From assembly GCA_035570275.1 (NCBI GenBank), contig DATMNI010000220.1:1-36710 (forward strand): 36,710 nucleotides of DNA. Reading direction: 5' to 3'. The position numbers and the translations under genes were made by a program. Below, one piece after another: positions 13,645-21,239 of the stretch (position 1 is the first letter of the stretch; each line of letters starts with the position of its first letter). The stretch comes from DATMNI01 sp035570275 (GTDB lineage Bacteria > Acidobacteriota > Terriglobia > Bryobacterales > Bryobacteraceae). The notes beneath the pieces are model-generated. The model was not told the DNA's origin and did no database searches. It saw nothing but the letters and a program-made list of their open reading frames with translations.

Positions 13645-15780
13645 TTAGTGAGCGACATTCTCGCCAGCGGATCCAGCCGCAGGCGGCTGTGCCAAGCGGC
13701 CACCGGTACCGGTCGGTGGAGTAGGACCAGGATCGGGTATCACCAGCGCCAGGTAGCCCTCAGCCAGTTTTTGCGCACCGAGATCGCTGATGAACGCAAA
13801 GCCGTGAGCAAATTGGAACTGGCAAATCGCAAACATGTAGCCCTGGAAGTTCGGCACAGCAACAGAAACCAGGTTGGTGTACACTGTGCCGCTAGCGACG
13901 TTGGCAACGGTCGTGTCCGCCGGATTAGTGGGTCCTGAGTACCATTTCAGGACGCACCCACCGCTCTGTGGACCCGTGCCGAATGCATCGGTCGAGGTAT
14001 TGGCGATAGCGATTCCCGTATCGAACCCAGCTTGGTTGGTGACGAACGGATAGAGGAGAATCGTACGACAGACAACGATGTCCAGGATGTTAGGCGAAGC
14101 TGTACCTACGGCGAACCGCGGAATCGGGAGCGAACCGGAAGCTTGCGTGGCGGCACTCGTCGTGAAAGTCGACGGCGCCAATGGACCGGGCGTCGGGGCG
14201 AAGCTCAGGGTTACTGTCCCCTGGCCTTGGGCCGGCGAACCCGCGGCTACATTCGCGGTAGAACTGGCGTAGACGCCGAAGCTAAGGCTGTCAATTGCGG
14301 CTGGGTTGGTATTAACGACTTCCCAAACCGCCTCCCCGCTGCCTGCGGTCAAGGGAACCTCAACGACCTGGATGGGGCCTTGACCAGGGCCAGGAGCGTT
14401 GTCTGTGAACGCAACGAGCGGAACGGCGGAGGATCCGATGAAGAAGTTGTTGGTTATCGTGCCAGAATCCGGAGTGCTTTCCGCTGACGAGTTCACCGCC
14501 ACCAACTGGGCAAAGGACAGAGTCTGGTTGCTGCCGATGTTGGTCGGAATCGACCCTGCGGGTAGGGGCGTCACGAGATTGACAACGTTGGCGACCGATA
14601 CGAAGATGTGGACGCCTGTTGGCACATTGTTGAATGTGGCCTTAAGGCGCGTACCAAAGTCAGCCAAACCAGCTAACGAACCGTTCTGGCCAAAGTTGAC
14701 AAAGGGAGGTACCGATATCAGTAATCCCGATTCGGAGTTGTATATGGTGCCAGGTACGTTCTGTTGAATACCGAAGTTAGGGATTTGACCGGAAGCAGCG
14801 TTTCCGGTCGCCTGGACTCGGGTCTTAAAGGCCGTACCAAATCCCTCCTTGAACGTGATTAGACTTATCGACTGCTTAGTTGCGTTTTGACATTGGTTCA
14901 GGACGGTGCCCGTACCCGTGGATGGAGTGTTGCCGACGCTTCCGATCAAACCTGGCAGTACGAAGCCCACCGCAGGCTGGGCGTTCGTGATCGGCAACGT
15001 GGATGAGTTGCTGACAGAAATGAAAGCGATTACCTGGCTGCCGCTAGCCACTAAGTTCGCGGCGATGCGAACATTAGTCATACGGAACGTGCGCGTGATC
15101 CCGGTGGTGCCTGGCGGCAGAACCGGCACGCCAAACCAGGTAACCTGATTGCCGCTTACAACTCCCTGGAAAACGTTGGGTGCAAGGCCTTGGGGCGTTG
15201 CCGTCCCGTTGCTAAATCCAACCCCAGTGACAAACGGCGGCGAGTTAGTAGTGGCTTCGTTGATCAGAGCGCCTGTCGAAACAACGCATCCTGGAGTGGT
15301 CCCTACCGTGCAGGGTAGGGTGGGGCCGACACCAAGGGAAGCAACCGTCGAAACAAATGCTCCACATCCTGACGCCGGAGTCGTGCAAACCTGTTGGGCA
15401 GCCCCCGCCCCGAATTGGGTGCCCGCGCCTGTGGCCGGCGTGAGTTGCGAACCAGGTTCGTCAATCAGCAACAACGCTTCGGATGCTGTTCCGCCGGCCA
15501 CAGTGGCTAGCAGCCGGCTAGTTATAGTACCGCTGCTCAAGTTAAGCGTAACGTTGACCTGTGGTACCGGAGCGCCAGGCGCCAGAACGGTACCGCCCGT
15601 GCAGTTCAATGTAACGTCACCGATTAGTTCGGTGAACCCTTCCAGACGAAGTTGGGGGGTACTCGAAACGTTGGTGGCGCACGAGAACGGCGTCGTGCTC
15701 CCGGAATTCTGCGCGCTGGCCAACCCGGCGAACACAGCTAGAGCCGCTAGCGCAGTAATCCATCTGCGAAAATCTACCAT
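13645..15780 (-). CDS. Secreted protein of unknown function (711 aa)
   Basis: The start ATG at 15780 is preceded by a purine-rich AAGGAGAAGGAAGAA. The product opens with a classic signal peptide (FRRWITALAALAVFAGLA, then SAQ). The mature part is rich in Ser, Thr, Gly, Asn and Val with few charged residues, as expected for a beta-rich extracellular protein. I recognise no named domain. A C-terminal stretch (PFVTNQAGFDTGIAIANTST ... GCVLKWYSG ... VPNFQGYMFAICQFQFAHGF) looks like a block seen in other acidobacterial exported proteins, but I cannot name it. No membrane helix is evident beyond the signal peptide. It lies between two other exported-protein genes on the same strand, each with its own gap, and ends at a strong terminator. 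Confidence 0.85.
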   Translation of the reverse strand: MVDFRRWITALAALAVFAGLASAQNSGSTTPFSCATNVSSTPQLRLEGFTELIGDVTLNCTGGTVLAPGAPVPQVNVTLNLSSGTITSRLLATVAGGTASEALLLIDEPGSQLTPATGAGTQFGAGAAQQVCTTPASGCGAFVSTVASLGVGPTLPCTVGTTPGCVVSTGALINEATTNSPPFVTGVGFSNGTATPQGLAPNVFQGVVSGNQVTWFGVPVLPPGTTGITRTFRMTNVRIAANLVASGSQVIAFISVSNSSTLPITNAQPAVGFVLPGLIGSVGNTPSTGTGTVLNQCQNATKQSISLITFKEGFGTAFKTRVQATGNAASGQIPNFGIQQNVPGTIYNSESGLLISVPPFVNFGQNGSLAGLADFGTRLKATFNNVPTGVHIFVSVANVVNLVTPLPAGSIPTNIGSNQTLSFAQLVAVNSSAESTPDSGTITNNFFIGSSAVPLVAFTDNAPGPGQGPIQVVEVPLTAGSGEAVWEVVNTNPAAIDSLSFGVYASSTANVAAGSPAQGQGTVTLSFAPTPGPLAPSTFTTSAATQASGSLPIPRFAVGTASPNILDIVVCRTILLYPFVTNQAGFDTGIAIANTSTDAFGTGPQSGGCVLKWYSGPTNPADTTVANVASGTVYTNLVSVAVPNFQGYMFAICQFQFAHGFAFISDLGAQKLAEGYLALVIPDPGPTPPTGTGGRLAQPPAAGSAGENVAH

Positions 15781-16347
15781 TTCTTCCTTCTCCTTGTGAA
15801 TTTCGAATTGAATCGGTCGAAGTTCTCTTTCAACCTGAGCCTCAAGAATGCTTAAGTCTCAAAAACCGTTTCCGCCAACCTAGGGAACTTCTCCGTGTCG
15901 GGCGGAGAAATCGAAACTCCGAAAGCCGTAAAGCGATCGGGCCTTACTGAAGTCTTAACCTGCGGCACATATTGTTATTTTTGTGTCTTCTGTGCTCACA
16001 TGGTAAAAGGACGAAATTGCACATCTTCAAACTGACGCGGTAAAACTATTCATAACTGATTGCAAGGGCAGTGTCAAGGAAAAATCTTCGCTCCCTTTTC
16101 ACAATCCCCGCCACCCTTCACGAACCGGCACTCCGCCAGCGCTGATCTATTTTTGGTCAAAGTTTCGTCCGATTTAATCATGTCAGCGGCCTGGAGTCAA
16201 GAGTTTCACACCGAGTCCCATCTTTTTTCCCTTCAATGGAGCGCCAGAGCCTTTGACTGGGGCGCCAAAAGCCTTGATTGGAGTGCCAAGGCCCTTTTAC
16301 TAGCCCGTTACTGGGGGCCAAAACCCGTTACTGGAGAGCCAAAACCT
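15781..16347. other. Spacer between two secreted-protein genes
   Basis: 567 bases without a supported gene. The part next to 15780 holds the ribosome binding site of the 711-aa protein, and the middle, which is AT-richer than its surroundings, should hold its promoter; no convincing -35/-10 pair was found. The right end (16234-16366) is a tandem repeat that continues into the last codons of the 1474-aa gene. A plus-strand frame that crosses this gap is antisense noise. Confidence 0.6.
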
Positions 16348-16366
16348 TTACTGGAGAGCCAAAACC
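16234..16366 (-). repeat. Degenerate tandem repeat copying the 3' end of the upstream gene
   Basis: Six imperfect units of about 20-22 bases follow each other on the minus strand, with consensus GGnTTTGGCnCTCCAnTnAA. They lie at 16347-16366, 16327-16346, 16307-16326, 16274-16294, 16252-16273 and 16234-16251. The first overlaps the last codons and stop of the 1474-aa protein (VLALQ-stop), the second is identical over 19 bases, and later ones diverge with distance. An extra 12-base stretch separates units 3 and 4. Confidence 0.85.
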
Positions 16367-19300
16367 AGCGAATTGCTCAACTGCTCCCCCTGTTTGAGGG
16401 TAAGAAAGATTCCAAGGCCGGGCGGCGTCGCGGCCGGGACGATCACGTTGACCTGATACAACCCGATATATCCCGGAGTGAGGCCGGCAAACGCGGCCGG
16501 CAGCGCCGTTCCGTTAAGGACCACGGTTACGGGCGTCGAGGCTACCGAAAGCTGGCCACTCTTCGTCACCGCCCCCAGGCCCGTGCAGTATATAACCAGT
16601 GCCTGACCGCGCGCCAGCGGGTTGAGCGGCCCGTTGAGGCTGTTGTCCGGATTCACCAGGGCGCCAACGGGCGGGTTACCTACCAGGAAGATTTCGGGCG
16701 CCACCGCCGATACCGTCACCGGCTGCTCGATTTCACCGAATGCCGACTGGATTCGCATTGTGTGCACGCCCGGCGCAATCCCCGCCGGCACTTCGGCGTT
16801 AATCTGAAATGCAGAAGTATAGATGAGCCGCAAAACCGTCCCGTCCATATCGACGCTGGTTGCCTGGGCACTCCCAGCCAGCCCGGTCCCGAAAATCGCC
16901 ATCAGGCCGCCAGGAGCGATCCCCGCTGTGAAGGTGGCCGCATTCACCACGCCGTTGGATGTGAAACTGACCCCCTGGGGCGTCAGCACCAGGTTGAGTT
17001 GCGGCCGGGTTGCCTGGTAGACCGCCGGCGCGCTGCCGGAGAGGTCCGTGGTAGCGCCGCCGGACGCCAGGTCCGTCACGAACGCGTGGAATGGCTGCAC
17101 TGCGCCTACATCGATCTGGTACGCCGGCTGGCTGCCATCGCACGCGCCGATCAACGAGACCAGCGGCCCCTTGGCAGGCCCATTTCCGGAGGCGTCGACC
17201 CCATCCAGCAAGCCCCATTGCTGGCCGCAGCCGCCGGCCGCCGAACTGGGGCTCAGGGTCAGGCTTTTCATCAAGTCCGCCGGCTGCGAAAGCGCACCCA
17301 GCAGGAATCGGGTGGCCGCCGGACTGCGCGGCACGAAGCGCGCAGCACCCAACAGATCGGCCTTCCAGGTTCCATTGCCGGCGCTTCCATTGCCGGTGCT
17401 TCCAATGCCCCCGTTTCCATTGCCCCCGTTTCCATTGCCAACCGTGAAACCCGTCAGGTAGTCTCTCAGGCTGGTGCGCGCAAACAGCGGGCTCGGGTCT
17501 TGAATCACGATGGATCCATCGGCCGCCACACCGGTTGCCACCACGAAGTGGCCGCCCGTCACGGCGCCATTTAATTGCAGCCGCAGCGAGAGCAGCACCG
17601 GCCATCCCTGCGCCACCAGGTCGGCCACCGCGGACAGAGCCGCGTTCTCGATGCTGACATCCACGCCGCCCGCGAAATCGGCCGCGCGCCACAGGTTGAC
17701 GATCTGCTCGCCCGAATCCGGGTTGGACCAGAACCCGTCGCAGTTCTGGTTGCCCTTGGAGTCCAGCCCGCAGTCCGCCTTCAGAAACGCATTGAGCGCG
17801 GCCGGATCGGCGGTTCCGTTGGGCGCGGCGAGTTCTCCACGATTCTGGTGATAGCGCAGAATGCCAGCCACCGCGGTAAGCAGCGCGCCTTTCTGCCCAA
17901 TGGTAGCCGTCCCGTTTCCCAAAGGCGCCGTGCCCGCCTGCTGCAAATTGGGGAAGTTGGACAGACCGGCGGCGGCCGCGCGCACCGCGAACGTCACGCC
18001 ACTCTGGGCGACGGTTACCCCATTCTGCGGCGGCGTTTCCACATCCACCAGCGCGATGCCTTCGGCGGAGGGCAGCCGCAAAAAGGTTTGCGCCTGGCCC
18101 GTAGCATCGGTGGTTGTGATGGGCGTGGTCACCTGCGCGCCGCTCGATGCCTGGAACGACACCGGCGCACCCGTCACCGGATTTCCCGCCCCATCGCGGA
18201 GCACCACGCGCAGCGCCAGGGGCAGCAGAGTTCCGGGCGCGCCCGTCTGATTGTCGCCCTGAATTTTGGAGATGGGGACGCGGTTGTTGGCCAGGCCGCG
18301 GACCGTCAGGGTTCCGTCCGCCACAGGGCCGCCCGTCAGGTCGGTGCCCGACACGCCGCCGCCCGTCACGCCGACGGCGTGGATGGCGATTGTTGCGGAA
18401 GCCGAAGACAACGGGAAGAACATGTCCCAACTGTAAGCGCCGGTGGCCGTGGTCACCAGGAAATCGGGCTGGCCGGTTACCGATACGCGAACAGAGCTGT
18501 TATTCGGGAAGCCCACAACCGCCAGTTGGGCGCGCCCGCCGGCGGTCAACGAAACGGGCGACACGATAACCCCCGGATTCTTGGGCGCGGCATGCTCCAC
18601 CGCAACCGCGTCACCAGCGGTATAGGTGAAGTTGCCGCCTTCAAAATTCTGCTGGTGCAGGCTGCCGGTGACGAACTCATCGCCCACCGGCATCCCGAAA
18701 GCGCCGCCGGCCGCGCCGAGGAAATTGTAGCGCGCCAGAATCAGGCCGCTCACCAAATAGGCTTGGCCCGCGCGAGGTCCCGCCGTGGCTGCATAGATGG
18801 TGCCGCCGGCGAAGCTTTGCGAAACTCCGGAATTGGCGCCAAAGGTGGAAAAGGTTCCGGGGTCTGAAGCCGGGGCCCCGGCCACGCCCGAGTCCAAGCC
18901 CAGCAGCGCCCACTTGGAAAGAACGGCGCCGGTCACGAGCCGGACCGGATTGCCTCCGAGCGCGGCGCTGTTTTCGAATTGCTGCGTGCCGCCCACGCTC
19001 TGGTCGGTGGCAGGATACCCCAGGGCGCCCGCGGGACCGCCCAAAGCCTGATAGGCGCTCAGCACGCCGCCGCTCAAGACGAATGCCGTACCCAGCCGGT
19101 CCGATTGGGCGAGCAGGTAAGTAACCGGCGTGGCGCCGGCCGATTGCACCGGCTGCACGTACCCGTTTCCGGCCCGCTGCGCCGGGCTGGCCACCGGCAC
19201 CTGCACCGTAAGCTTATTTCGCGTGAGCGCCGCCTGGAAGGCTTGCTGAACCGGCGCCGGCGCGCCGTCGCCGATCTGGCAGCACGGCGCGATTACGTTG

Positions 19301-20772
19301 AAGATCAGCTTCGGGCTAATTACTCCTTCGCTGGCCGCTGTCACGGTGGCGGACCCGCCGCCGACAGCTTTCACCACTGCCGTCAGGTTGCTCGCCTGTA
19401 TCTGTACCGCGCGGCTATTGGTGGTGGTCCACGAGACCACGCGGTCGGTCAGCGCCACCCCCGTGGAGGTCAGGGGCGACGCTGTCAGCGTCACGCTCTG
19501 GCCCAGGTTCAGTGTGATGACGGTTCCCGGTATCACTCCGGCGCCGCTCAAGACCACTGACGATACCGGCAGATGCAACACCGGTCCGCCGCCCCCCGGC
19601 GTGTACCGCAGGGAGGCTCCTTCAAACGTCTGACTGTGGTCCCCGTTCGCCAGAACGATTTCCTCGCCCGTGGGGAGCCCGAGACTGCCGGAGGGGCCGC
19701 CGTTCGATACATATAAGTTGAGAATCGGCTGCAGAACGCTGAACACCTTGCCGTTATTTGGCCCCGATGTGACGCTGTAGATGTTGCCGTTGGAGTAGGA
19801 CTGGAAGGTGGCGGTGTTGCCGGTGGTACCCGTGATGACGGCCGCCGTGATTGCGGTCTCCACGTCGATGGGACGGCCCAGACCGGTGATGCCGCCCAGT
19901 CTGGTCCATTCTGTGTAAAACAGGAGCCGTATGGTGAAATCCTGCCCGGTGACTAAAGACGCGTGATAGGCGAAGAGCGCGTAATTCTTGTCGAAGATGT
20001 CGTAGGTACAGGAATTGGCGGCGTCGAATGCGGGGCAGTTTATGGTGTCCGACATCGGGTATCCGGCGGTCGCCACACCTACCGAGGTGTAATAGGTGTA
20101 CAAGTCTCCCAGAAGCTGCACTACCGGCGTCGAAGTGCCATCGCCGGACACCGGAGCCGTTGGACTGATGGTCACCAGCGCCAGCTTCGCCGAGGAATTC
20201 TTGTCGGTGAATTCCTGCACATAGCCGGTGGTTCCCAATTTCTTCACGGTGCCGGCCGGGGGCAGCAGCACCAGGTTATTGAAGCTGTTGCGGTAGAAGG
20301 CACTGAGAAATGCAAATTGCAGCGACGGCGTGGGTGCGCCGGTTCCTACATCCAGCGGCGGCGTCAGGGTAAGGGTCGCGCTGGCGGTCAGGTTGCTGCC
20401 ATCCACGGTCTGCACGGTGACTTTAACGCTTTGAGACACACCGCTGAGGACCGGGGCGGTGTACGTGTTGGCGGATATCCCGGTCGTGGTATCCGCCACC
20501 GTGGTAGCGGGACCCGGAACCGCTCCAGTCACGGCCGGGCTGAATGTCCAAACCACATTCGGGTCGGTAGTGCCGCTACTGCACTTCACCGCAGCCGTGA
20601 GGTTCGCGGTCTGGCCCGGCAGCAGACTACTGGGGTTGGCTCCCAGAGTGACGGACTCACCCGGGCAGGCGGCATGCAGGCCGCAAGCCACCAAACAAAG
20701 CCACCACAGCCGAACGGAGATAGATAAGAACCGGTTTGGGCGCACGGATATCTGTATCTTAATACGTACCAA
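16348..20772 (-). CDS. Large secreted protein: Ig-like, LGFP-like, C39-like and TIGR03437 domains
   Basis: A 1474-aa exported protein. The N-terminus has a signal peptide (RLWWLCLVACGLHAAC). Domains in order: Ig-like at 38-138; LGFP-like repeats at 345-400 (GSLGLPTGEEI ... QTFEGASLRY) and 560-725 (GALGYPATD, GAFGMPVGDEF, QQNFEGGNFTY); an Ig-like segment at 405-495; a Big_1-like domain at 838-932; a papain-like C39-type domain at about 936-1110; a Gly/Asn-rich linker at 1111-1134; and a TIGR03437-type domain at 1268-1474. In the C39-like part the His (GGHFVVATG, His1075) and Asp (QDPSP, Asp1092) are present, but the usual GC(A/G)xTS cysteine site reads KGALLTA (961-967), so it may be a non-catalytic binding module. 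LGFP repeats are thought to bind cell wall. The start is a TTG at 20772; a GTG at 20745 is an alternative. Confidence 0.88.
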   Translation of the reverse strand: MVRIKIQISVRPNRFLSISVRLWWLCLVACGLHAACPGESVTLGANPSSLLPGQTANLTAAVKCSSGTTDPNVVWTFSPAVTGAVPGPATTVADTTTGISANTYTAPVLSGVSQSVKVTVQTVDGSNLTASATLTLTPPLDVGTGAPTPSLQFAFLSAFYRNSFNNLVLLPPAGTVKKLGTTGYVQEFTDKNSSAKLALVTISPTAPVSGDGTSTPVVQLLGDLYTYYTSVGVATAGYPMSDTINCPAFDAANSCTYDIFDKNYALFAYHASLVTGQDFTIRLLFYTEWTRLGGITGLGRPIDVETAITAAVITGTTGNTATFQSYSNGNIYSVTSGPNNGKVFSVLQPILNLYVSNGGPSGSLGLPTGEEIVLANGDHSQTFEGASLRYTPGGGGPVLHLPVSSVVLSGAGVIPGTVITLNLGQSVTLTASPLTSTGVALTDRVVSWTTTNSRAVQIQASNLTAVVKAVGGGSATVTAASEGVISPKLIFNVIAPCCQIGDGAPAPVQQAFQAALTRNKLTVQVPVASPAQRAGNGYVQPVQSAGATPVTYLLAQSDRLGTAFVLSGGVLSAYQALGGPAGALGYPATDQSVGGTQQFENSAALGGNPVRLVTGAVLSKWALLGLDSGVAGAPASDPGTFSTFGANSGVSQSFAGGTIYAATAGPRAGQAYLVSGLILARYNFLGAAGGAFGMPVGDEFVTGSLHQQNFEGGNFTYTAGDAVAVEHAAPKNPGVIVSPVSLTAGGRAQLAVVGFPNNSSVRVSVTGQPDFLVTTATGAYSWDMFFPLSSASATIAIHAVGVTGGGVSGTDLTGGPVADGTLTVRGLANNRVPISKIQGDNQTGAPGTLLPLALRVVLRDGAGNPVTGAPVSFQASSGAQVTTPITTTDATGQAQTFLRLPSAEGIALVDVETPPQNGVTVAQSGVTFAVRAAAAGLSNFPNLQQAGTAPLGNGTATIGQKGALLTAVAGILRYHQNRGELAAPNGTADPAALNAFLKADCGLDSKGNQNCDGFWSNPDSGEQIVNLWRAADFAGGVDVSIENAALSAVADLVAQGWPVLLSLRLQLNGAVTGGHFVVATGVAADGSIVIQDPSPLFARTSLRDYLTGFTVGNGNGGNGNGGIGSTGNGSAGNGTWKADLLGAARFVPRSPAATRFLLGALSQPADLMKSLTLSPSSAAGGCGQQWGLLDGVDASGNGPAKGPLVSLIGACDGSQPAYQIDVGAVQPFHAFVTDLASGGATTDLSGSAPAVYQATRPQLNLVLTPQGVSFTSNGVVNAATFTAGIAPGGLMAIFGTGLAGSAQATSVDMDGTVLRLIYTSAFQINAEVPAGIAPGVHTMRIQSAFGEIEQPVTVSAVAPEIFLVGNPPVGALVNPDNSLNGPLNPLARGQALVIYCTGLGAVTKSGQLSVASTPVTVVLNGTALPAAFAGLTPGYIGLYQVNVIVPAATPPGLGIFLTLKQGEQLSNSLVLALQ
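17371..17442 (-). repeat. Gly/Asn/Ser-rich linker encoded by short sequence repeats
   Basis: Inside the 1474-aa gene, codons 1111-1134 consist of repeated GGNAATGG-type units coding for GNGNGGNGNGG and then GSTGNGSAGNG. It is a simple-sequence tract between the C39-like domain and the following region. Such a tract can expand or contract in steps of three or six codons without breaking the frame. Confidence 0.75.
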
Positions 20773-20831
20773 ACCCCACGGCCCAATTGGAGTTGCACGC
20801 GAACCCTGGTCCTACTCCTTGTTGGGCCAAA

Positions 20832-20863
20832 GTGGGACAGACGATCGGGTTGTGTCGTCTGTC
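20832..20863 (+). repeat. REP hairpin, left copy flanking the RAYT relic
   Basis: GTGG (20832-20835) is followed by a perfect 9-bp stem GACAGACGA / TCGTCTGTC with a 10-base loop. A GTGG or GTAG tetranucleotide before an imperfect palindrome is the definition of REP elements recognised by RAYT enzymes. The mate lies at 21155-21186 in opposite orientation, with the same loop length. Confidence 0.85.
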
Positions 20864-20866
20864 ATG

Positions 20867-21150
20867 TCACTAGCCCCCGCTTGACCCTCGCTATGGTTCT
20901 CTCTTTGAGCCATCGCCTGTTGGTGGGCAGTTCGGTGTGCCGTTGGAGATCGCGTGGACGCGATTGCGCATGACCACGCACGCGTGGAGTTGGTTGAACC
21001 GGCGAACCGCCTCCCCGTCCAGGAGAGCGTTCACAACTACACCGGCGAGTGTCTGGCGAGGCACGACAGGGTCGAAAAACCACCTCGCCCATCGGGAATC
21101 TCCCGGAGCCTGGCATGGTTTACCATGAAGTTTCGCGGGCGGAACGCCCA
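20867..21150 (-). pseudogene. Decayed REP-associated tyrosine transposase (RAYT) fragment
   Basis: The minus strand encodes WARWFFDPVVPRQTLAGVVV, then NALLDGEAVRRFNQLHACVV and MRNRVHAI, which match the RAYT (Y1_Tnp / TnpA_REP) core 'dp.va..vv.al....yrLhAwVVMPNHVHvl'. The HUH motif NHVH is altered to NRVH. The next part matches RAYT (RRWLKERTIARVKRGL, like 'mrWLKgrTar.anr.l') only in another frame, so at least one frameshift is present. The N-terminal third and the C-terminus (FWQ.ESYDH region) are missing. RAYTs are single-strand transposases that mobilise REP hairpins, and two REP hairpins flank this fragment in inverted orientation. It is certainly inactive if this reading is right. The family call rests on motif recognition by eye. 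Confidence 0.72.
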
Positions 21151-21154
21151 TCCC

Positions 21155-21186
21155 AACAGACCACGAAAGACGATGGTCTGTCCCAC
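21155..21186 (-). repeat. REP hairpin, right copy flanking the RAYT relic
   Basis: On the minus strand GTGG (21186-21183) is followed by GACAGACCA, a 10-base loop and TGGTCTGTT. It matches the left copy in tetranucleotide, stem position and loop length, and the inner stem bases differ by paired changes (GA/TC there, CA/TG here), which keeps base pairing. It is inverted relative to the left copy. Confidence 0.85.
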
Positions 21187-21239
21187 CTTCTCCCAGAAAT
21201 GTACAAACTCAAGTGTGCGGATGCCCCACATCACTCACA

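Larger units (their letters stand above)
20773..21239. mobile_element. Spacer holding a REP - RAYT relic - inverted REP unit
   Basis: The whole 467-base gap between the 1474-aa gene and the membrane protein gene is explained by one remnant element. A REP hairpin lies at 20832-20863, the RAYT fragment at 20867-21150 and an inverted REP hairpin at 21155-21186. About 60 bases on the left, with the start region of the 1474-aa gene, and about 50 bases on the right contain nothing recognisable. Confidence 0.7.

Noticed and set aside
16799..18430. A 543-codon minus-strand frame within the 1474-aa gene
   Set aside because: It is in another frame of the same strand, Gly/Arg-rich and without domain features; the LGFP/C39/TIGR03437 reading is far better.
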